Source: Solibacillus sp040273735
Lineage (GTDB): Bacteria; Bacillota; Bacilli; Bacillales_A; Planococcaceae
Length of the DNA: 64,000 nucleotides
Direction: 5' to 3'
Assembly: GCF_040273735.1 (NCBI RefSeq)
Contig: NZ_JBELZM010000018.1
Coordinates: 3,786 to 67,785, forward strand
Position 1 is the stretch's first letter, and each line of letters begins with the position of its first letter. Positions 53,418 to 60,989 of the stretch are shown one piece after another. Under the pieces are notes generated by a model. That model made no database searches. It had not been told where the DNA came from and saw only the letters and a program-made list of their open reading frames with translations. Both the position numbers and the translations under genes were made by a program.

Positions 53418-53837
53418 ATGTATCAACATATTTTACTGGCCGCTGATGGTTCGCAAAACTCGATACGTGCGGCAAAAGAAGCTTTAAAAATAGCCCAAAT
53501 AAATGCTGAAACATTGGTGACAATCATTTTTATAATTGATATGGAAAAAGCGAAAACGGATGTATTGCATTCAAGCTCCATCGAAAGTCTATATATGGAA
53601 CGCCGTCGAAAGCTCGTGCCAATCGAGGAACTGTTCAAGGAGCATCAAGTCCGTTATAAGGTGGAAATCATTCACGGCTCACCAGCACCTGAAATCATCA
53701 AATTTGCCAACACGCAAAATGTGGATTTAGTGGTGATTGGAAGCCGCGGCTTAAACAGCCTGCAGGAAATGGTGCTAGGCAGCGTATCACATAAAGTGAT
53801 GAAGCGTGTCCAATGCCCTGCAATGCTTGTGAAGTAA
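53418..53837 (+). CDS. universal stress protein (UspA family)
   Basis: 139 residues of the ATP-binding Usp type: HILLAADGSQNSIRAAKEAL at the start (Asp binding ATP), VDLVVIGSRGLNSLQEMVLGSVSHKVMK (the G-x2-G-x9-G-S/T motif) and the end CPAMLVK. Ribosome binding site AGGAGGTGG. It is cotranscribed with the SulP transporter and probably regulates it or signals energy state. A strong terminator follows. Confidence 0.93.
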   Translation: MYQHILLAADGSQNSIRAAKEALKIAQINAETLVTIIFIIDMEKAKTDVLHSSSIESLYMERRRKLVPIEELFKEHQVRYKVEIIHGSPAPEIIKFANTQNVDLVVIGSRGLNSLQEMVLGSVSHKVMKRVQCPAMLVK

Positions 53838-53855
53838 GGCAAAACTAAAAAGAGG

Positions 53856-53899
53856 AAAGACAAAACATTTTAAGCGACTAATATGTTTTGTCTTTTTTT
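53856..53899 (+). terminator. terminator after sulP-usp
   Basis: AAAGACAAAACAT (53856-53868) pairs perfectly with ATGTTTTGTCTTT (53883-53895), followed by more Ts. Confidence 0.88.
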
Positions 53900-53954
53900 A
53901 TGTATAACTGAGTTGATCGTGGTCAACACGTCAGATTCAAGGTGAGATGGGAAC

Positions 53955-54068
53955 TAATCCTCATTTCTAGCCCAATAATCCTCAATCCCAGCTAGATAAT
54001 CCTCACTTGCTCTTGCTTAATCCTCAGTTCTTATTTGTTAATCCTAACTTTCAAGCACATAATCCTCA
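53955..54068. repeat. six phased copies of TAATCCTCA, 21-bp period
   Basis: The 9-mer TAATCCTCA starts at 53955, 53976, 53997, 54018, 54039 (TAATCCTAA) and 54060, exactly 21 bp apart each time, with 12-nt spacers that differ in sequence. It is non-coding: the frame in register with the repeat contains a stop and no start. It lies between the usp terminator and the tag terminator, outside any gene. The period equals two DNA helical turns (inference about meaning). Confidence 0.85.
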
Positions 54069-54108
54069 AATTAAGTTTAAAAAATCATTTCTCATTTTTA
54101 GTCCCAAA

Positions 54109-54146
54109 ATGGGGGGCAGAAACTCCGCGTACCGGTTGAGCCTGCC
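54109..54146 (-). terminator. terminator of tag
   Basis: On the minus strand GGGGGCAG, loop of about 20 nt, CTGCCCCC, then ATTTTGGG. GC-rich stem with a modest T-run, just after the stop codon. Confidence 0.65.
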
Positions 54147-54152
54147 CCCTCT

Positions 54153-54710
54153 TTACCTTTTGTAACAGTGGCAATTCGTTGTATGGTCATTCACCATGCC
54201 AACTGCCTGCATATAGGAATAGCAGATCGTACTGCCGACAAATTTGAATCCGTCTTTTTTTAGTTGCTTGCTCATACGGTCGCTTGTTTCTGTAGTAATT
54301 GGTACTTGTGCGGAAGATTCCCATGAATTGATCACCGGCTTGCCGTCAACAAAAGACCAAATATAGTTAGAAAAGGAGCCATAATGTTTTTGGATGGCCA
54401 AAAAGCTCTCGGCATTTGTCACGACACTTTTGATTTTCAGCCGGTTGCGAATAATACGATCGTCATTTTTTAATGCTTCAAGTTTTTCTTCATCATAATG
54501 TACAATCTTTTCTGCGTCGAACTGATCAAATGCCGCCAAATACCCTTCCCTTCTTTTTAAAATAGTCAACCAGCTTAAGCCTGCTTGTGCCCCTTCCAGA
54601 CAGAGCATTTCAAAAAGCTTCCGGTCGTCATAAACGGGTACGCCCCACTCTTCGTCATGATATTTCACATATATAGGTTCATCTAGTTTCACCCAACTGC
54701 AACGCTCCAT
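54153..54710 (-). CDS. tag: DNA-3-methyladenine glycosylase I
   Basis: 185 residues, the normal Tag length. The zinc knot is formed by Cys4 (MERCSWV), His18 (KYHDEEWGVP) and the C-terminal DHTTNCHC. Other features are LFEMLCLEGAQAGLSWLTIL, the helix-hairpin-helix region KNDDRIIRNRLKI and GFKFVGSTICYSYMQAVG. It excises 3-methyladenine from alkylated DNA. Start after AAAAAGAGGTGAGGAC. Divergent from the TetR-SMR operon. Confidence 0.95.
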   Translation of the reverse strand: MERCSWVKLDEPIYVKYHDEEWGVPVYDDRKLFEMLCLEGAQAGLSWLTILKRREGYLAAFDQFDAEKIVHYDEEKLEALKNDDRIIRNRLKIKSVVTNAESFLAIQKHYGSFSNYIWSFVDGKPVINSWESSAQVPITTETSDRMSKQLKKDGFKFVGSTICYSYMQAVGMVNDHTTNCHCYKR

Positions 54711-54745
54711 GTCCTCACCTCTTTTTAACCACTGTAATCCAACTC

Positions 54746-54776
54746 GTTTGCAATCGCAAACAATTTTTGTTACTAT
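54746..54776 (+). promoter_or_regulatory. tetR-SMR promoter with overlapping operator
   Basis: -35 TTGCAA (54748-54753), 17-bp spacer, -10 TACTAT (54771-54776). A perfect palindrome GTTTGC-N4-GCAAAC (54746-54761) covers the -35 box. It is the natural site for autorepression by the TetR protein encoded just downstream. Confidence 0.65.
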
Positions 54777-54805
54777 TACCTTACGAACGTCAGGAAGGTG
54801 ATAAT

Positions 54806-55372
54806 GTGACTAAAGAGAAAATAATACAGGCTGCTCTGCTTAATTTCAGCGAACATGGATACAGTGGCGGATCACTGGCCCAGATCGCAGAAGAAGTAGG
54901 AATACGGAAACAATCAATCTATACGTATTTTAAAAGTAAAGATGCGCTCTATTTATCGATTTCGAAACAGGCAATGGAAGCTGAACTGTTATTTGCAAAA
55001 GAATTTATTGCAAAGCACCAACAACTTCCTGTCGAAAAAGTATTGCTGCCATTTCTACAGTCTTTTCAGCAACGCTTTGAGTCAATCGCTGAAACTAAAT
55101 TTTTCATGCGATCGATTTTCTTAATGCCGCAACATTTGGAGCAGCAATTAAGTGAACAAACGTACATTTATTTAGACGAATTGGAAAGACTTTTTACAGA
55201 TCATTTAAAAGATCAAAAACTGTCCGTTTCAGCAAATGAAGCAGCAATCGGCTTTTTGGCATTGCTTGATAGCCTGTATGTAGAAATGCTTTATGGTGGG
55301 AGTGAACGCTGTGAAAAGCGTTTACAGGCAGGATGGTTAATATTTTACAGAGGAATAAGAGCTGAGGTGTAG
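54806..55372 (+). CDS. TetR/AcrR-family repressor
   Basis: 188 residues. The N-terminal HTH is KEKIIQAALLNFSEHGYSGG then SLAQIAEEVGIRKQSIYTYF (about 4-47); the rest is the helical ligand and dimer domain. The start is GTG 54806 with GGAAGGTGAT upstream; an ATG at 54767 lies inside the promoter region and is wrong. It is followed 5 nt later by two SMR genes and probably represses them until a substrate binds. Confidence 0.92.
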   Translation: MTKEKIIQAALLNFSEHGYSGGSLAQIAEEVGIRKQSIYTYFKSKDALYLSISKQAMEAELLFAKEFIAKHQQLPVEKVLLPFLQSFQQRFESIAETKFFMRSIFLMPQHLEQQLSEQTYIYLDELERLFTDHLKDQKLSVSANEAAIGFLALLDSLYVEMLYGGSERCEKRLQAGWLIFYRGIRAEV

Positions 55373-55377
55373 ACATC

Positions 55378-55716
55378 ATGACAAAATACTGGATACTCGT
55401 CCTATTGGCAGGCATCATTGAAATTGTTTGGGCAATGGGACTGAAATACGCAAACACATTGTGGCTATGGGTCGGAGTTGCCGCATTAATTGTTTTATCA
55501 TTTTATATTTTAATTATCGCAACAGAGAAACTGCCGGTTGCTACTGTTTATGCGGTGTTTACGGGAATTGGTACTGCGGGTACAGTCATAGCTGAAACGG
55601 TCATTTTCAACGAGCCATTTAGCTTAACGAAAATCGCCTTTATTGGATTATTATTAATCGGTGTCATTGGATTGAAACTCATTTCAAATGAACCGAAAGA
55701 AACGAGGGATGCATAA
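55378..55716 (+). CDS. SMR-family transporter subunit, Gdx/SugE-like
   Basis: 112 residues with four membrane helices. Helix 1 has the essential Glu in GIIEIVWAMGLKYA, whose E-x-x-WA-x-x-LKY pattern is that of guanidinium exporters (Gdx, YkkC/YvdR type) rather than EmrE. It ends with a charged tail. The next SMR gene overlaps it by 1 nt, so the two probably form a heterodimer. No ykkC riboswitch precedes them; control seems to be by the TetR protein instead. Substrate is unproven. Confidence 0.9.
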   Translation: MTKYWILVLLAGIIEIVWAMGLKYANTLWLWVGVAALIVLSFYILIIATEKLPVATVYAVFTGIGTAGTVIAETVIFNEPFSLTKIAFIGLLLIGVIGLKLISNEPKETRDA

Positions 55717-56030
55717 TGGCTTGGGTCTATTTAATTTTTGCCGGACTTTTTGAGGTCGGCGGTGTCATCGGAATGAATAAAGTTGCCCAGAAAAAGTCCC
55801 TTGGCTCCTATGCGTTTCTAATCGGCTCCTTTATTGTCAGTTTCTCGCTCCTTTCAATGGCGATGGAAGAATTGCCGATGGGGGTTGCCTATGCTGTGTG
55901 GACAGGGATCGGTACGGTTGGCGGTACCCTTGTCGGAATGTTCCTCTATAATGAATCAAAAGATTGGAAACGAATTCTGTTTATTTCGTTTATTATTATT
56001 GCGGTTGTCGGATTAAAAATTACGCAGTAG
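55716..56030 (+). CDS. SMR-family transporter subunit (partner)
   Basis: 104 residues with four membrane helices. The essential Glu lies in IFAGLFEVGGVIGMNKVA, which lacks the Trp of the Gdx motif, as seen in the second subunit of paired SMRs such as YkkD or YvdS. The TAATG junction with the upstream subunit ensures equal synthesis. The gene ends just before a 48-bp imperfect palindrome. Confidence 0.9.
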   Translation: MAWVYLIFAGLFEVGGVIGMNKVAQKKSLGSYAFLIGSFIVSFSLLSMAMEELPMGVAYAVWTGIGTVGGTLVGMFLYNESKDWKRILFISFIIIAVVGLKITQ

Positions 56031-56045
56031 AATATAGTTAGTAGA

Positions 56046-56093
56046 AACAATGTGTACATTTTATGAATATTTTCATAGATTGTGCACATTGTT
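56046..56093. repeat. 48-bp imperfect palindrome
   Basis: Outer arms AACAATGTGTACA (56046-56058) and TGTGCACATTGTT (56081-56093), and inner arms TATGAA/TTCATA (56062-56067, 56072-56077), share one centre at 56069.5. No T-run follows, so it is more likely an operator or mRNA hairpin than a terminator. It sits 15 nt after the SMR stop and 19 nt before the next start codon. Confidence 0.7.
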
Positions 56094-56112
56094 GTTATAT
56101 TTGGAGGCCATT

Positions 56113-57084
56113 GTGAGAAATTTATTTCAAGTAGTCCCAATTCCAATCAGTGGGCTAATGCTCGGACTGGTTTCATTGGGAAATTTATTTTTAAGTATGG
56201 ACAAAGCCACTTTCGGTCACGTCTGTTTTTTTATAGGAATCTTATTATTTCTATTAATCATTGGAAAACTGATTTTTGCGTTTTCCAGTATCCTTGCAGA
56301 AATGCAAAACCCGATTATTGCGTCAGTATCCCCCACTTTTACGATGGGAACTTTATCGATAAGTAGTGGTCTGCACTATTACGGTGTAAGTGAATTCGTT
56401 ATACATATGATCTGGATTCTTGCTGCAACGACTCAAGTCTTTATAATCTTTTATTTCATTCGAACATTTATTTGGAAAAAACGGATTACGATTACGGATA
56501 TTTATCCAAGCTGGCTTATTATGTTTGTCGGAACAGCTGTTATGCCATTAACAGCGAGTGATCTTTCAGGCGTACTTACAAAAGCGATTGTTATCTTTGC
56601 GATTTGCGCTTTCATTGTGCTAGTGCCGATTCTGATTTTCCGTGTATTTATCAGAAAAGATTTGCCGGAGCCTACGATTCCGATGCTGACGATTTTAACC
56701 GCACCTGCTTCAATTAGTTTAGCTGCTTATTTCCAGCAGTTTGAAAGTCAATTCGGTATTGTTTTGGCATTATTCATTGTCGCGCAAATATTGTATCTTT
56801 TAGTACTGTCGAAATTACCGAGTGCATTACAGCTGCCTTTTTACCCAAGTTATGCTGCCTTTACATTCCCATTAGTTATTACCGCTACTGCCACTTACGG
56901 TGTCATTCATTATTTAGGGCAAAATGGGCTGTCGACAAATTGGCTGGAAACGTATTTTTATTTTCAATTAACATTCTCTGCAATTATTGTATTTTACGTT
57001 TTTATCCGCTATATCAATTACTTATCCGTACAAGTACGACAACAGCGCAGAGTCATAAGAGAAGAAAAAGAAGCCATTTCATAA
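56113..57084 (+). CDS. TDT/SLAC1-family transporter
   Basis: 323 residues, about ten membrane helices, beginning VRNLFQVVPIPISGLMLGLVSLGNLF, the conserved opening of tellurite-resistance/dicarboxylate (TDT) and SLAC1 anion channel proteins. Other features are QNPIIASVSPTFTMGTLSIS and FYPSYAAFTFPLVITA. The start is GTG 56113, 6 nt after GGAGG; an upstream ATG lies in the palindrome. It may export a small anion. It ends at the terminator that overlaps the next gene's ribosome binding site. Confidence 0.85.
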   Translation: MRNLFQVVPIPISGLMLGLVSLGNLFLSMDKATFGHVCFFIGILLFLLIIGKLIFAFSSILAEMQNPIIASVSPTFTMGTLSISSGLHYYGVSEFVIHMIWILAATTQVFIIFYFIRTFIWKKRITITDIYPSWLIMFVGTAVMPLTASDLSGVLTKAIVIFAICAFIVLVPILIFRVFIRKDLPEPTIPMLTILTAPASISLAAYFQQFESQFGIVLALFIVAQILYLLVLSKLPSALQLPFYPSYAAFTFPLVITATATYGVIHYLGQNGLSTNWLETYFYFQLTFSAIIVFYVFIRYINYLSVQVRQQRRVIREEKEAIS

Positions 57085-57107
57085 TTCTTCCGCAATAGCG
57101 AAACATT

Positions 57108-57150
57108 CCCCCTTTATGCATCGTATACTACATAAAGGGGGGATTTTTTT
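57108..57150 (+). terminator. terminator whose 3' arm is the ydcF ribosome binding site
   Basis: CCCCCTTTATG (57108-57118) pairs perfectly with CATAAAGGGGG (57131-57141), loop of 12 nt, then GATTTTTTT. The 3' arm contains the GGGGGG Shine-Dalgarno for TTG 57149, and the T-run leads into that start codon. It can therefore both terminate TDT transcription and hide the ydcF ribosome binding site. Confidence 0.75.
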
Positions 57151-57721
57151 GAAAAGAATTATTTTTGCACTATTATTTATTCTAATTATACTCGTGTTAA
57201 TTTTCTACTGGCTCGACTATGAAATGAATGCAGCGTTAAAAAATGAGGCAGACGGTTCAAATGATTATGTTGTCATTTTAGGCGCAAAAGTGAAACCAGG
57301 CGGCATCCCTTCCCAGTCATTAAAAAACCGTTTAGACACCGCAGTGGATTATTTACAAAAATATCCCTCTGTAAAAGCGATTGTTACAGGTGGCCAGGGT
57401 GCTGATGAAGATCGTACAGAAGCGTCGGTCATGGCTGACTATTTAATCGAACATGGGATTGCTGAAGATAGAGTCTTATTAGAAGATCAGTCTACAACGA
57501 CTTATGAAAATTTGTTGTTCGCAAAAAAACTGTTGCCCGAGAATACAACGAGCATCACAATTATTTCAAATGATTTCCACTTGAAACGTGCGACAATTCT
57601 TGCCCGAAAACTCGGTCTAAAGGCAGATGTAGTGGCAGCCCCTACTCCAAAAGTCATCAACACAAAATCACGGATTCGCGAACGTCTTGCAATCATTAAG
57701 GCCTATACGAGAGGCCAATAA
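57149..57721 (+). CDS. YdcF/SanA-like DUF218 family protein
   Basis: 190 residues: one N-terminal membrane helix (about 4-21), then a DUF218 domain with DYVVILGAKVKPGGIPSQSL, the conserved VTGGQGADEDRTEASVMADY, EDQSTTTYENLLFAKK and ISNDFHLKRATILARKLG. Members are envelope proteins of unclear activity; SanA affects the permeability barrier in enterobacteria. The start is TTG 57149 after GGGGGG in the terminator hairpin. The translation may depend on how that hairpin folds. Confidence 0.88.
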   Translation: MKRIIFALLFILIILVLIFYWLDYEMNAALKNEADGSNDYVVILGAKVKPGGIPSQSLKNRLDTAVDYLQKYPSVKAIVTGGQGADEDRTEASVMADYLIEHGIAEDRVLLEDQSTTTYENLLFAKKLLPENTTSITIISNDFHLKRATILARKLGLKADVVAAPTPKVINTKSRIRERLAIIKAYTRGQ

Positions 57722-57782
57722 TTTTACATTTGCCGTTCAATTCGTTATCGTAAACTGTAACGAACAGTTGAGGTGAATTTCA

Positions 57783-58778
57783 ATGAAACTTAGTATATTA
57801 GATCAAGTACCTATTTCCAAAGGCATGACATCAACCGAAGCACTAGCTAATGCAGTGAAGCTTGCCCAACTTGGTGATGAGCACGGTTTTGAACGAATCT
57901 GGTTTGCAGAGCACCATAATACAACTTCCCTTGCCAGCTCCGCACCTGAAGTAACAGCTGCCTATATTGCTGCGAAAACAGAGCGTATCCGTGTCGGAAC
58001 GGGCGGCATTATGATGATGCATTATTCTCCATTTAAAGTGGCAGAAGTATTTAAAACATTGGCAGCATTGGCACCAGGTCGTATAGATTTCGGTGCAGGC
58101 CGTGCTCCTGGCGGGGATATGCCGGCAATGACCGCGCTTGCCAGTGGACGCAGACCTGACCTGACGGAACAATATGATAAACTCGAAGTCATTTTACGAT
58201 TAATGAATGAACAGCGTACAGGTGAAGCTGTTTATGATAATGTTGTAGCTGTTCCTTTCAAAGTACAGCTGCCGCAAAGCTGGCTGCTTGGATCAAGCGG
58301 ACAAAGTGCGAAAAAAGCTGGGGAAGCCGGTGTCGGCTATTCCTTTGCCCAGTTCTTCAATGGACAAATGTCTAAAGGGATTTTTGATGCATACCGTAAC
58401 AGTTTCCAGCCATCATACTTTATGGAACAGCCGCAGATTATTACAACATATGCAATCAGTGTAGCCGAGACGGCAGAGGAGGCTGAATACTTATCAATGC
58501 CGATGCAAATTACCCGCCTGAATTTAATGCGTGGTAAACTCCTGACTGTGCTATCTCCCGAAGAAGCAAATGACTATCCACTTACCGAGATGGATAAAAT
58601 GATATTGGAACAAAACCGTCCGCTAATGCTGATCGGTTCTGCCGAAGATGTTGCGAATCAGATTAAAGAAGAACAGGCATATTACGGCTTTGATGAAGCG
58701 ATGATCAACTGTAATTTATATACGATCGATCAGCGTCTGAACAGCTATCGTCTATTAATGGAACAGTTCAATAAATAA
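57783..58778 (+). CDS. luciferase-like (LLM class) flavin-dependent oxidoreductase
   Basis: 331 residues of the bacterial luciferase-like TIM-barrel family, MsnO8-type: LSILDQVPISKGMTSTEALA, FAEHHNTTSLASSAPEV, GGIMMMHYSPFKVAEVF and RIDFGAGRAPGGD. It should use reduced FMN or F420-like flavin to oxidise an unknown substrate. Ribosome binding site GAGGTG. Monocistronic with a terminator. Confidence 0.92.
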   Translation: MKLSILDQVPISKGMTSTEALANAVKLAQLGDEHGFERIWFAEHHNTTSLASSAPEVTAAYIAAKTERIRVGTGGIMMMHYSPFKVAEVFKTLAALAPGRIDFGAGRAPGGDMPAMTALASGRRPDLTEQYDKLEVILRLMNEQRTGEAVYDNVVAVPFKVQLPQSWLLGSSGQSAKKAGEAGVGYSFAQFFNGQMSKGIFDAYRNSFQPSYFMEQPQIITTYAISVAETAEEAEYLSMPMQITRLNLMRGKLLTVLSPEEANDYPLTEMDKMILEQNRPLMLIGSAEDVANQIKEEQAYYGFDEAMINCNLYTIDQRLNSYRLLMEQFNK

Positions 58779-58791
58779 TACAGTTTAATAA

Positions 58792-58831
58792 AGTAGTGCC
58801 GATTGATTCGTCAAAGGCACTACTTTTTTTG
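58792..58831 (+). terminator. terminator after LLM oxidoreductase
   Basis: AGTAGTGCC pairs with GGCACTACT, followed by TTTTTTT. Confidence 0.88.
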
Positions 58832-58881
58832 GTTAAAGGCCGTTAATTTTTGAAGTAGATAACAACAAAAGCATTGCAACT

Positions 58882-58924
58882 AAAAAAACAGTCCAAACTT
58901 TACATGTCGTAAAATTTGGACTGT
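58882..58924 (-). terminator. terminator of leuA
   Basis: ACAGTCCAAA and TTTGGACTGT (with GTAAA/TTTAC extension) form a long stem, followed on the minus strand by TTTTTTT. Confidence 0.85.
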
Positions 58925-58958
58925 CTGTAACTTTCATTTAGTTTTCACTACACTCTGT

Positions 58959-60548
58959 TTATACTGTAGCTGTCGTCGTTACTGGTTGTGGAGCAATTTT
59001 CGCGACGATGACACTGTTTACAGCATTAATATAGGCCATTGCGGAAGCTTTTAAAATATCTGTATCTGCTGCTTTTGCAATATATTTTTCTCCGCCGTAT
59101 TCGATAATAATTTTTACTTTCCCTAATGCTTCTTGGCCGCGTGATACGGAGCTGATGTTGTATTCAACAAGCTTCACCTTGATTCCTGTAACATCCGCAA
59201 TGGCTGAGTAAAGAGCGTCAATCGGACCGGAACCGACCGCACTTGATTTGAAGACATCTTCCCCGCGGCGGATTTTTACGCTAGCAGACGGGAAGGCAGC
59301 GTTTGAAATAATCTGTAAGTCTTCAATATCATAAAACTGATCAGAGTACGATTCCTTATTTGGATTGTTCTTATCAGTTTTTTCGTAGTAGCTTTCAACA
59401 ATGACATATAAATCATGGTTGTAAACTTCTTTTTTCGAATCAGCTAATTTCAGGAAGCTTTCAAAAATACCTTCAAACTCCTCGTCCGTGAAATCATCGA
59501 ATCCAAGTTTAGACAGCGCATTTTTCACTGCATGACGACCAGAGCGCGCTGTTAATACTAGTTCCATATCATCTAGGCCTACATCTTCCGGATGAACGAT
59601 TTCATATGCATCACGTGATTTTAGTAAGCCGTCCTGGTGAATACCTGATGAATGGGCAAAGGCATTGTCACCTGTAATCGCTTTGTTCACTTGCACATCA
59701 AGTCCCATAAAGCTTGAAACTAAGCGAGACGTATTCATAATTTCTTTCGTATTAATATCTGTAAACACATCATAAACGTCCCCGCGCGTTTTAATCGCCA
59801 TAACAACTTCTTCTAATGCCGCGTTCCCGGCACGTTCGCCAATACCATTCATCGTCACTTCTATTTTATCGGCACCATTTTTTATTGCCGCTAATGTATT
59901 GGCAGTCGCCATACCTAAATCGTTGTGACAGTGCACTGAAAGAAGTACAGAATCGTCCAGGTTTTTCATTCGGTAATTCAGCTTGGCAATCATCTCGCCC
60001 CACTGTTCCGGCTCGGCATACCCGACAGTATCCGGTACATTGATCATCGTAGCGCCGGCCTTCATGACTGCTTCAATCGTTTTCCAAAGGTATTCAAAAT
60101 CAGAGCGGGATGCATCTTCCGTTGAATATTGTACTTGTGGCAGTAACGATTTCGCGTATTTTACTGCATCCACTCCGATTTGCAGGATCTGGTCTTTCGA
60201 TTTACTGAATTTCTTCTCCACATGAATATCGGATGTCCCTAACACCATATGGATCATTGGATTATTGGCGTATTTCACTGCATTATATACTGAATCAATA
60301 TCATCTTTAACAGCACGGGCAAGTGCCGTAATCATCATATTCGAATTTTGGCCAACCTTCTGCGCCACAGCTTTTACCGCTTCAAAATCACCTTGTGAAG
60401 ACGCTGGGAATCCGGCTTCAATAATATCAACACCGAGCTTTTTTAGCTGCTGGGCAATTTCCACTTTTTCATATAAATTCAGTTTAGCCCCAGGCACTTG
60501 CTCACCATCACGTAATGTTGTATCAAAAACCCAAATTTTTCTACTCAT
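58959..60548 (-). CDS. leuA: 2-isopropylmalate synthase
   Basis: 529 residues. DRE-TIM barrel with FDTTLRDGEQVPGAKL (metal and substrate site), SVHCHNDLGMATANTLAAIKNGA, MNGIGERAGNAALEE, and GIHQDGLLK in the linker; the C-terminal regulatory LeuA dimer domain (about 385-515) includes SSVSRGQEALGKVKI. It condenses acetyl-CoA with 2-oxoisovalerate, the first leucine-specific step, and is normally feedback-inhibited by leucine. The start is ATG 60548 (MSRKIWVF), 8 nt after GGGG; upstream ATGs overlap the site. No leuBCD follows leftward, unlike the B. subtilis ilv-leu operon. A T-box leader precedes it. Confidence 0.95.
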   Translation of the reverse strand: MSRKIWVFDTTLRDGEQVPGAKLNLYEKVEIAQQLKKLGVDIIEAGFPASSQGDFEAVKAVAQKVGQNSNMMITALARAVKDDIDSVYNAVKYANNPMIHMVLGTSDIHVEKKFSKSKDQILQIGVDAVKYAKSLLPQVQYSTEDASRSDFEYLWKTIEAVMKAGATMINVPDTVGYAEPEQWGEMIAKLNYRMKNLDDSVLLSVHCHNDLGMATANTLAAIKNGADKIEVTMNGIGERAGNAALEEVVMAIKTRGDVYDVFTDINTKEIMNTSRLVSSFMGLDVQVNKAITGDNAFAHSSGIHQDGLLKSRDAYEIVHPEDVGLDDMELVLTARSGRHAVKNALSKLGFDDFTDEEFEGIFESFLKLADSKKEVYNHDLYVIVESYYEKTDKNNPNKESYSDQFYDIEDLQIISNAAFPSASVKIRRGEDVFKSSAVGSGPIDALYSAIADVTGIKVKLVEYNISSVSRGQEALGKVKIIIEYGGEKYIAKAADTDILKASAMAYINAVNSVIVAKIAPQPVTTTATV

Positions 60549-60595
60549 TCTCATAACCCCTTTTCTTCTCAAATGATTATAAAACAGTAAAACAA

Positions 60596-60867
60596 AATAA
60601 AAAAACTCGCCTCTATGAAGAATTCCATAGAGACGAGGTTAAACTCGCGGTACCACTCTAAATTAAATGTCCATTGCTGAAACATTCCACTTAATGACAA
60701 ATAGTTTGCCTGTCTTTTAACGGAGACTTCCGACTTCCCTACTTAATTTCAGGTCGTAGCTCATGGACGAGTTCAACAGTTGTATCTGCCAGTTTGCACC
60801 ACCCACTGGCTCTCTTAAAGTATACAAGCTATTTACTATTTCCAATCATTGCCTAGATATTACCTTG
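60596..60867 (-). ncRNA. T-box leader (leucine) of leuA
   Basis: On the minus strand the T-box core AGAGTGGTACCGCG (complement at 60646-60659) is followed by a strong terminator, CTCGTCTCTATG with CATAGAGGCGAG (60606-60637) and seven Ts. About 200 nt of stem I-type sequence lies upstream. A CTC triplet (60769-60771) in a likely internal loop would specify leucine. Uncharged tRNA-Leu should favour the antiterminator and leuA expression. Confidence 0.9.
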
Positions 60868-60873
60868 AAATGA

Positions 60874-60902
60874 AGTTTACCGGCAATGAAATAAAATGTC
60901 AA
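60874..60902 (-). promoter_or_regulatory. sigma-A promoter of the leuA T-box leader
   Basis: On the minus strand -35 TTGACA (60902-60897), 17-bp spacer, -10 TAAACT (60879-60874). Transcription should start near 60867, giving a leader of about 320 nt. Confidence 0.8.
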
Positions 60903-60989
60903 TACTTATTATCAGAAAATTTAAATTTTAATTTAGCGCAATGATGTAGAAATCCGCCAGGGCTTACTTCCTTTGCGCAATAATATAAG

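Noticed and set aside
53955..54068. CRISPR array
   Set aside because: Repeats are 9 bp with 12-bp spacers, no cas genes, and no partially palindromic repeat of normal length.
53955..54068. Coding heptapeptide repeat (NPQ/NPH every seven codons)
   Set aside because: The in-register frame has a stop codon after the first unit and no start or ribosome binding site.
54711..54805. Guanidine (ykkC) riboswitch before the SMR pair
   Set aside because: Only about 100 nt are available, filled by a promoter and TetR operator; no ykkC motif or terminator.
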